Under the pieces are notes generated by a model. It was not told the origin of the DNA. It saw only the letters and a list, made by a program, of their open reading frames with translations, and searched no databases. Positions 56,222 to 64,000 of a stretch of 64,000 nucleotides of DNA are shown here, in pieces. Within the stretch, counting starts at the first letter, position 1. Each line of letters opens with the position of its first letter. A program made the position numbers and the translations under genes. The stretch lies in contig CM019072.1 of the NCBI GenBank assembly GCA_009667805.1, positions 39,735,519 to 39,799,518 of the forward strand, read 5' to 3'. Source of the DNA: Leptobrachium leishanense. Lineage: Eukaryota; Chordata; Amphibia; Anura; Megophryidae.

Positions 56222-56266
56222 TTGATGTTTCAGTACCATGGTTAGCTCCATAGCTGTCCATAGTGC

Positions 56267-58139
56267 CAGGGCCGGTGCAAGCATTATTGTCTACTTAGGC
56301 GAAGGTGCGTTTTGGTGCCCCCCTCTATCCATGCCATGCCAATCAGCATAGAGATGCATAATATTCTCTATCGGGAGTGTTTGGTGTCCTCAGCATTGCC
56401 AATCTATGCTGTGCCTGGTACCCTTCCTGTGCCACAAGGCCAATCTATGCAGTGTGTGGTGCCCCTCCTTTGGCATTGTGGCATAGGAGGAGCACCAGGC
56501 ACTGCATAGATTTGCAATGTGGCACAATAGAGGCACCAGGCACAGTCTAGATTGGCACTGCGGCACCGGAGGGGCACCAGACACAACATAGATCTGTGTC
56601 ACAGTGCCAATCTAGGCTGTGCTTGGTGACTCTGTGCCTGGTGACTCTGTGTCACAGTGCCAATCTAGGCTGTGCCTGGTGCCTCTGACTCTCCTTTGTC
56701 ACAGTGCCAATCTATACAGTGCCTGTTGCCCCTCCTTTGGCAATGTGGCAAAGGAGGGGCATCAGGCACTACATAGATAGGTGTTGTGCCACAGGAGGGG
56801 CGCAAGGAACAGCATAGATTGGCACAGGAGGGGCACCAGACACAGCCTAGAATGCCACAGCGCCAATCTTTGCAGTGCCTGTGCCTCTCCTGCTCCACAG
56901 TGCCAATCTAGGCTGTACCTGGTGCCTCTCCTGTGCCACAGTGCCAATCTATGCAGTGCCTGGTTCCCCTCCTTTGGCAGTGTGGCAAAGGAGGGGCACC
57001 AGGCACAGCATAGATTGCCGCTGTGGCACAGGAGGGACACCAGACACAGCAATCTATGCTGTGGTTGGTGCCCTTCCTGTGCCACAGCGACAATCTGTGC
57101 AGCCTGTGCCTAGTGGTGCGCCGTGGCCCTGTTGCATCAATTATATATGGTTACCCACATTTTATTCTCAGTGGCAGTGCCTGCCAGTGTTTCCCTGCTA
57201 GCTGTTACCTACCACTGTGCCTGCTGTCGTCTGTCCACCGTCCTGTAGCCTAGCCAGCCCAGCAGGGTCCTTCTTCTCAGCCTCCAGTCTTTGCTTTGAC
57301 ACCTATCACTTCAGTCCAGACAGATCAGGGAGGGGGAGTCCATGGTGGACCACGCAGAGGGTGCGGCTGGCCTGGCTGGCGCCAGCTACCGGCAGCTGCC
57401 GCAAGGATCAGTGGGGACTGAGAGCTGCCATTGGAGGTGTAGGGGCCTGGCTAGCTAAGGCTAGGGTCAGACGAACGCATTTTTCACGTTGTCTGTGAAA
57501 AAGTGCGAACGAACGTACGTATTTTTTCCCGGAATACGCGATAGCGGTCATACGATGCACCTTTTCATCCGTGATTTTGTACGGATCATCAATAAAACAC
57601 TTTTTGTGTCTGGACGTTATGTTAGCCGGACATTAGCAGCGTCTGACGTCTCCTAATCACACACACACGCCGCTATGCGGACGCAGCGCACTCTGTACGT
57701 CAGTAGTAGCGGTTTGACGTTCTAGAAAAAATGCATTCGTTTGCCACTTGCGTTGCGCGGACGAACATTCGTGCGGCCGTACTTCGTGTGTTCCCCGGCA
57801 TTGGACGTCATTTGCTGCTAGCACGGCCGTGATTTTGTGCGGCTAAACGCACGTTAAAAATGCTTTCATCTGACCTTGGCCTTAGCGAACGGAGGTTTCG
57901 CCGTCGCGCCCTGTCGATGTCATCATCATTGGTGGGGGTGAGCCGGATGCCGCCATCTTGGTGGATGATGCAGCGCTGGGCCATAGAACGAGACGGCGCT
58001 GCGCCGGCTCTGCTCTCACCGTCACAGGAAACCAAGTTAAACTAAAGCAACCAATATATTTTCTTTGGGATTCTTCCGCCCCCTCAAACTGGCAGGAAGC
58101 CAGACAGTAAGGCGGTGCCTTGCGTTAGCGTCGGCCCTG
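56267..58139. mobile_element. hAT-type element, TSD CATAGTGC
   Basis: It begins CAGGGCCGGTGCAAGC and ends GCGTCGGCCCTG, with CATAGTGC on both sides (56259-56266 and 58140-58147). The interior has a mixed direct and inverted ~45-60-bp repeat (56380-57110, GCCAATCTATGCAGTGCCTG and its complement) and a nested Harbinger-like MITE. No transposase was found. Confidence 0.88.
57459..57881. mobile_element. Harbinger-like MITE nested in hAT
   Basis: GGCTAGGGTCAGACGAACGC and TCATCTGACCTTGGCC are inverted ends; the flanks are TAA and TTA. The interior matches the reverse complement of 53214-53609. Confidence 0.68.
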
Positions 58140-58664
58140 CATAGTGCATAGTGCATAGTGCTGATCTGAAACTGAAGGGGTTATTCAGAGAGACCTGATC
58201 TGGCCCCAAAATGTAACCAGACACTGAAATTCAGCGTACGGTGACATTTCAGGGCCATTTGACCATACAGAGAGCAGGCAGTTCTCCAAATTTTGGCAAA
58301 TTGCCTGTACGTACGGTGGCTGTTCGAAGGCATTGAAATACCCATAGAGAAGCAATGGTTAATCTATTCAGAGAACACCGAACAGCAGTGAAAAGTTGCC
58401 GAAATGCCAGGTGGTTTAATATGGCAGGTTTATTCAGGCGAACCCCATAGGCTTCAATGTTAAAAATATTCCTGTTTCTATTCAATATCTAATAAACCGT
58501 TTACGGTATTATTTTAATTAGGGATGCACCGATACCACTTTTTTAAGACCGAGTACGAGTACCGATACTTTTGTTCAAGTACTCACCGATACCAATTACC
58601 GATACTTTTATTTTATGCCATGTGACGCTTTCCAATAAGAACAGACCTCCTATAAAGCCCCCAG

Positions 58665-59425
58665 GTCTCATAGATATGCCCCCTGCTCATGGATAATTGC
58701 CCCCCCAGCTCATGGATATGCCCCCCCAGCTCATGGATAATTGCCCCCCAGCTCATGGATATGCCCCCCAGCTCATGGATATGCCCCATTGCTCATGGAT
58801 ATTGCCCCCTTGCTCATGGATATGCCCCCTTGCTCATGGATATGCCCCCTTGCTCATGGATATGCCCCCTTGCTCATGGATATGCCCCATTGCTCATGGA
58901 TATTGCCCCCTTGCTCATGGATATGCCCCCCTGCTCATGGATATGCCCCCTGCTCATGGATATGCCCCCCTGCTCATGGATATGCCCCCCTGCTCATGGA
59001 TATTGCCCCATTGCTCATGGATATTGCCCCATTGCTCATGGATATTGCCCCATTGCTCATGGATATTGCCCCATTGCTCATGGATATTGCCCCATTGCTC
59101 ATGGATATGCCCCCTTGCTCATGGATATGCCCCCTTGCTCATGGATATGCCCCCTGCTCATGGATATGCCCCCTGCTCATGGATATTGCCCCATTGCTCA
59201 TGGATATTGCCCCATTGCTCATGGATATTGCCCCATTGCTCATGGATATTGCCCCATTGCTCATGGATATTGCCCCATTGCTCATGGATATGCCCCCTTG
59301 CTCATGATGGATATGCCCCCTTGCTCATGGATATGCCCCCTGCTCATGGATATTGCCCCATTGCTCATGGATATTGCCCCATTGCTCATGGATATTGCCC
59401 CATTGCTCATGGATATGCCCCCCCC
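58665..59425 (+). repeat. 20-21-bp satellite inside hAT
   Basis: About 36 units, ATGGATATTGCCCCATTGCTC and ATGGATATGCCCCCTTGCTC, with blocks of identical variants in series (higher-order order). It shares the ATGGAT-TGCCCC-GCTC core with the array at 51483-52245. Long open frames across it are compositional. Confidence 0.92.
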
Positions 59426-59440
59426 CCTCCCCCGCTCCGC

Positions 59441-59850
59441 TCCGCTCATACTTACCTTCCTTCAGCGACGCCGGGAAAGTCTTCGCGCGTGCGCGCTGGT
59501 TGGAAGGACCCCAGCCGCGACCACGTGGGACCATGTGATCGCGGCTGGGGTCCTTCCAACCAGCGCACGCGCGGAAACTTTCCCGGCGTCGCTGAAGGAA
59601 GGTAAGTATGAGCGGAGAGCAGCTGCAGGGCCTGTCTGAATGCTCTACCTGCATTCGGACAGGCCCTGCAGCTGCTCACTTTGTTTATACTTACCTTCCT
59701 TCAGCGACGCCGGGAAAGTTTCCGCGCGTGCGCTGGTTGGAAGGACCCCAGCCGCGATCACATGGTCCCACGTGGTCGCGGCTGGGGTCCTTCCAACCAG
59801 CGCGCGCGCGCGAAGACATTCTCGGCGGCGCTGAAGGAGGGTAAGTATCG
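59441..59850. repeat. Two long GC-rich hairpins in tandem
   Basis: 59441-59617 and 59686-59850 are each near-perfect palindromes with ~80-base arms (GCGACGCCGGGAAAG, GGTTGGAAGGACCCCAGCC). A third hairpin lies between them (GCAGCTGCAGGGCCTGTC against its complement, 59617-59678). Arm ends read AAGGAAGGTAAGTAT and its complement. Confidence 0.85.
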
Positions 59851-60563
59851 CAGAGCTCCAGGGGCGGCTGTCCGAATGCCGATGGAGCATTCGGACAGCC
59901 GCCGCAGCCCCTCGGATACCGGCAAGCCGGCTCAATGCCGGCTTCCGGTATCGGAAAAAAATATCGGGGGTACTGCACGAGTACCAAGTACTCCTGCAGT
60001 ACCCGGTATCGGCACCGATATCGATACTAGTATCGGTATCGGTGCAACCCTAATTTTAATCTGCAGTAAAAAGTCTCTATTTATTGTTGTAGTTTTTCTG
60101 GATCTTTTTAGGCATTTTTCAGGATTTTTTTCGGCAATTTTTCCCCCCCTTTTTTTTCCCCAGATTTCTGTAACGGACCTTTTTATTATCATTCATAGGA
60201 CCTTTTATATGTAAATTCCAGACATTTTCGTTCAGTAGTTTTTTTCCAAACAGCGTTTTAATTTTGAAACTTTCAAGCGTACTTTTTTTTTTTTCTTCTT
60301 AACTCCATTCGTCACTCTTTTTTACTTTTTCCGGCGGCTGCTCTGCACTGTGATCGGTGGCTCGTCTGCTTTTTCCGGCGTGTTCTGCGTGTTTTTTCTG
60401 GCGGTTCCAGCTGGTTTTTGGCAGGTTTGCACTCCGTGGACCCTGCAGTGAATGTTGAATTCACCGCAGGGTGGGGAACTTTGATTCCCTGAAGTAAGGG
60501 GAACGAGAGAGCACCAAAATCTCGGTGACATTTCGGTGCTCTCTGAATAACCCCTATAGTATC

Positions 60564-61698
60564 TGTAGCGATGTGTTAAAGTTTACTGTGGCAGTACCCA
60601 TTTTTGGCCACAAGATGGAGACTATCACGATTTAAGACCCTGGACACTTGAACTACATATCCATGCATGCTTTGCGAAGAAACAGGAAGTGGGTGGGTTT
60701 GTGGAGAGCCTGTACATCCTGCACCTCGTGGAGAGCAGGCAGAGCGCGCCAGGGAGCTGAGGAGAGCGGATGCACAGAGACACACACAGAAGGAGAGATC
60801 AAGAGCTAGGCCGGAGCGCAGACAGAGTGGATTGGGCCTCACAATCGGGCCACCCAGCCTTGCGGGAGAGAGACATCACCAGCTGTATTCCGAGTGCAGT
60901 GCTGAGGAGAGAAGATCCCTCGAGTAAGGAGTACCGCGCGTCGATTGAAGCGGGGAGCAGGCGGTAAGCTGGCTGAGTTGCGGCTGACAGACAGAAGGCC
61001 AGACAACGGATCCGGTGGTCGGCGTCCCCAGTCAATATCGAGCGGAGAGACGTCCTGGGTCAGCGGAACCTCAAGCTTGCGCCGGATGGGTGAGAGGCCC
61101 CCAAGGCCGTGTGTAAATTTAAGCGTACACTGCTGTTTTCTTCTAAAACCCACAGGGCCCCAACTGACTAGTCGAAGACATCGTTAAAGCAAGCTCACTG
61201 GCCAGTAGAAAAGTACCCGGGTACCCTACATATATAAATATATATCACTTCAAGTTCTGGGACTTAACCTGTGCAGGACTCTGTTTTCCTTTTTCAAAAT
61301 CCATACAAGGGGGCAAAGAAAACGCTACATTCTGAACGATTTTTCCTTTTTTTGTTCCCGCTGCGCGTCTATCGTAATACGAGAACTGTGTATTTTATTG
61401 TGTCCCGCTACGCGGTTTTTTCCTCGAATTTCGTATCTTTTAATTTTCTGCTCGGTCGGGGGTTTTTTCCGAAAATACGAAGCCCTCGTGTTTTCGTTTC
61501 TTTTGCCGCTGCGCGTTTATCGTGTTACGAAAGTACTGTAAATCTTCCTGCATATACCGTGTCTTAAGAGCTGCAAACCTTTTAGTAAACCTTTTAAATT
61601 ATAAAACTGTTCAGCGTGTTGGAGTATATTTATTCCCTAGTGCGGGGAGACTGACCCGTGGTTCATTTTCAGCGGCTCCTCCGGGAGTGAGCGCTACA
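60564..61698 (+). repeat. 5' LTR of PNMA-Gag gypsy copy 2 (1,135 bp)
   Basis: It starts TGTAGCGATGTG and ends GAGCGCTACA, like the LTR at 11940-12934, with an added stretch of degenerate CCGCTGCGCG-type repeats (61350-61530). The matching 3' LTR is outside the window. Confidence 0.88.
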
Positions 61699-61700
61699 CG

Positions 61701-61718
61701 TGGGGGCTCGTCCGGGAT
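61701..61718 (+). other. Primer binding site, tRNA-Pro type
   Basis: TGGGGGCTCGTCCGGGAT, two bases after the LTR, equals the known tRNA-Pro primer site of murine leukemia virus. Confidence 0.92.
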
Positions 61719-61754
61719 TCAGTCTCTGGAAAAACCGCATCTAAAGGGTTAAAT

Positions 61755-63094
61755 ATGGATCCAGACACTGCTGCCGAATGGTGTGGGGAGCACAGTAGTC
61801 AGTTAGCATGTTGCATAGTCATGGATATTCCCGCAGACACTTGGGCCGAAGATCAGATTCGCCAGGCCGTGGCCACGCTAGCACCAGATCATCGGGGGTT
61901 AATCCTGGACATTAAGAAAAACCCAGATACCTCTCACACGCATGTTCTTCTCGAATGGAGAAAAGGTATTCCAGCATGTTTTCAGGGCGCGAGCGTGAAG
62001 CTGACCGGTGAGGTGGAAGTCCAACTGATACAGCCAAGTACGCCACGTGGTGATCACGAGAATGTCCCCGATGTTACCCCAACTACAGGGTTCCCTCCTG
62101 CTACATTTTTCACCACTATGGGGAAACTGGTGGAAACACTAGCGAAAAACTCTACTGCGTCTCCAAATTACGGATATCGCAAGTTACGGTTTTATTCTGG
62201 TAAGGTCCCCGTGCCAACTGGAGAAGAGGACTTTGAGACCTGGATAGATCAGGCAGTGCAGGCAGTGGAAGAATGGGAAGTGGCTGACACCGTGAAGAGA
62301 CAAAGGCTGATCGAGAGCCTAAGAGGTCCTGCTTCAGAGGTCATTCGAAATCTGAAAAGGGACAAGCCCGGCTGCACTGCTGCGGAGTATCTAGAAGCTT
62401 TACAGGAAAATTTCGGGGGAGTGGAGGATTGTGCCGAGCTTATTCACAAGTTCTCTCACACCTATCAAAAGGAAGGAGAAGAATTGTCCGCATATGTCTG
62501 GCGGCTGGATAAAATCATCCATCAGGTCATTCTTAAAAGAGGCATGGAACCGAGTCGTGCAAGCAAAGCGTTGCTGGATCAAGTTTTCAAAGGTGCACTC
62601 CACTGGATCCCATAATGTTGAAGTTTCAGACTAGATACCAGAACACAAGGCTGACCTATTCCAAACTAATCAAAGCTATCCGAGAAGAAGAGGCCTTGAT
62701 TCAGGCTAAAAAGGTTGCAAATGCTTCGCACACAGTTTTCACCGCAGAAGTAGGAACTCTCTCGGTAGCCGATGCAGCAAACATACAGACTGAAGTGCTG
62801 GCCTTAAAAACTCAGATGTTGCAAATGATGGAGTTAATGACGTCACTGTTGGCTGAGGACCCCAGAACTGAAGGGGTTGTTGTAGCCTCGAACAGGGGGT
62901 CTCCAAGGGAACTGCAAGAAGGAAATATGCCCACACTCCCGAGGAAGAAATGTTTTGGCTGTGGGGAAATCGGCCATTTCAGGGCTCAGTGCCCACAAGG
63001 GAGGGTTGAAAAGAAACCGGTTGAAGAACTTCTAAAAGCTGTGGAGAAACTGTTGTCCGCCCTGCAGGCGGGAAACTCCAGAGGGTCCTGGTAA
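61755..63094 (+). pseudogene. PNMA-like Gag of gypsy copy 2, one frameshift
   Basis: It starts MDPDTAAEWC at 61755, close to copy 1. The capsid core is better kept (YSGKVPVPTGEEDFETW, IESLRGPASEVIRNLK, ENFGGVEDCAELI, YVWRLDKIIHQVI). One base seems missing near 62604, so the frame stops at 62613-62615 and resumes in the next frame (MLKFQTRYQ) to 63094. The zinc knuckle CFGCGEIGHFRAQC is at 62951-62992. The core order and motifs match vertebrate PNMA proteins. Copy 1 has a stop in a different place, so the two decayed separately. Confidence 0.88.
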
Positions 63095-63414
63095 GGGAGC
63101 AAACCAGGGGCCCGAAGATTGAAACCCGCTCCAAAAATCAAGCCAGGACTAAGAGGGCGAGAGGGCCCAAAGTCCGACCAACTGCTGAGCCTGCCAGGAC
63201 TGAAAGAGTCATTCCCTTAGCGTCCAGGTCTACGTCATGGGGAGGCAATGCACACCCAAAACCTGCACGGGCCAAGAAAAAGGCCAGGGTCCAGCAAACT
63301 GGGTCTAAACGTCCGGATATCGCTACAAAGTTTCCTGATCAGCTGATAGGTCCTTCTCCTATTGTGCCAATTCAAGTGGAGGGAGTCTATACTAAAGCCC
63401 TGTTGGATTCAGGG
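63095..63414 (+). pseudogene. Start of gypsy copy 2 Pol, cut by an LTR
   Basis: It matches copy 1 at 7361-7680 (KNQARTKRARGPKV, FPDQLIGPS, VPIQVEGVYTKALLDSG) and ends inside the protease active-site codons, where the LTR at 63415 begins. Confidence 0.8.
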
Positions 63415-64000
63415 TGTCACGGGATGGCCCAGCACCCTCTGCCAGGGGCGGCGCGCAGTGACAGTGGTGACATGGACACTTGGGTGTGGTGGCACGCACC
63501 CCGTTTTACCCGTATTTTTATATAGATGTGACATTGTGTGGTGTAATAAAGTGTTCCCCGTTGGTTATGGTGTAATGTATTTTTCCCTTTGTTTGCCTTG
63601 CTCGCCGCCATTTTCCGATTCTTGTGGCGCAGTTGGAATTTCGATTCGGAAAATGGCCGATTCGAACCATCCGGTTCGAATCGTAAAATGGCCGATTCGG
63701 ACCATCCGGTCCGAATTGGCGACTCCCTGAAGGCCAAGGGCCAATGGGTCCTGGGAGGGCGGGCAAGGAGTCCCATTGTATTCTAATTATAATGAGAAGT
63801 AATAAAAGTCTGTAATGTAAACAATAAAGGCGGTTCCTGCAGTACATTCAGCTGTGTCTGGTGTGGCTTGATTCTCCGCCGTATTTCGGATCTGAGTGTC
63901 CCCCGCGGCCTCAGAATACGGTGCCCATCCGATCCGAATCGAGCGCGCTGACCCTGCATCGAGCATCAGGGCAGCGGCGCTACCTAAGAAGATTCGATCG
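63415..64000 (+). repeat. Nested LTR, incomplete at the window edge
   Basis: TGTCACGGGATGG starts exactly at the break in the gypsy protease. The unit has inverted AAAATGGCCGATTCG repeats (63651-63710) and AATAAA signals at about 63545, 63800 and 63822. It looks like an LTR (TG start, polyadenylation signals, no ORF), but its end is not in the window. Confidence 0.55.

Larger units (their letters stand above)
58519..60052. mobile_element. hAT-type MITE with 20-21-bp satellite cargo, TSD ATTTTAAT
   Basis: TAGGGATGCACCGATACC and GGTATCGGTGCAACCCTA are inverted ends. ATTTTAAT lies at 58511-58518 and 60053-60060. It is the same family as 51333-52684, but with a different satellite variant (58665-59425) and two large hairpins. 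Confidence 0.9.
58177..60554. mobile_element. Large MITE family Z, copy 3, with nested hAT
   Basis: The ends GGGGTTATTCAGAGAG and CTCTCTGAATAACCCC are perfect inverted repeats. The inner sequence matches copies 1 and 2 (CCACCTGGCATTTCGG-like blocks in inverse, GAAAAAGCAGACG-like near 60365). The hAT at 58519-60052 splits it. No clear target duplication is seen. Confidence 0.7.

Noticed and set aside
56381..57201. Overlapping 90-110-codon frames with Cys-rich repeats on both strands
   Set aside because: They lie in a mixed direct and inverted repeat inside the hAT at 56267-58139; no domain or splice context supports them.
58689..59639. A 316-codon open frame across the 20-21-bp satellite
   Set aside because: All three frames stay open because the unit lacks stops; the sequence is a tandem array inside a hAT MITE with no sign of codon selection.

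Overview
The window looks like amphibian (probably frog) nuclear DNA. Nearly all of it is layered transposable elements: DIRS, L2 and CR1 LINEs, Ty3/gypsy elements, hammerhead-bearing fold-back retroelements, hAT elements and short inverted-repeat elements with 3-bp target duplications. No bacterial features were seen. Intron-like spacing, splice signals and a vertebrate coding exon support a vertebrate. The organism call is an inference from the repeat mix.

Left part (1-12,934): a broken DIRS tyrosine recombinase and its palindromic end; a 65-bp minisatellite between two 58-bp direct repeats; an L2 LINE with an uninterrupted 1,065-codon ORF (endonuclease plus reverse transcriptase) and a 2A-like motif; a second DIRS end; then a Ty3/gypsy element with PNMA-like Gag, a tRNA-Pro type primer site and a frameshifted pol, ending in a 995-bp 3' LTR.

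Middle-left (12,935-26,040): an LTR split by a hAT element (8-bp duplication GCTTAAGG), which is itself split by a fold-back retroelement (15-bp duplication) carrying a hammerhead-ribozyme-like fold. After this come minisatellites, several inverted-repeat elements, another hAT (duplication CTCAAACA) and a CR1 LINE on the minus strand.

Host gene: 26,716-26,778 is a 21-codon first coding exon with a strong Kozak context and a GTAAGG donor. It matches the start of the PARD6 polarity proteins, best PARD6A. No second exon was found downstream, so the remaining 37 kb is probably its first intron (+ strand).

Intron-like part (26,779-64,000): a second CR1; a 42-bp minisatellite; three diverged LTR-like repeats; a second fold-back element with hammerhead-like motifs; a solo LTR (duplication ATCTT); a sushi-like gag remnant; a complete but decayed chromodomain gypsy provirus (42,371-48,823, minus strand, 611-bp LTRs, duplication AGTAT) whose primer site is complementary to its own predicted RNA 5' end; hAT elements carrying 21-bp satellites and GC-rich hairpins; and at the right edge a second PNMA-like-Gag gypsy copy cut by another LTR.

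Only the PARD6 exon looks like host coding sequence. Everything else is mobile DNA or unassigned sequence. Positions were read by eye; similarity statements between copies come from direct comparison within the window, and family names come from recognised motifs, not database searches.
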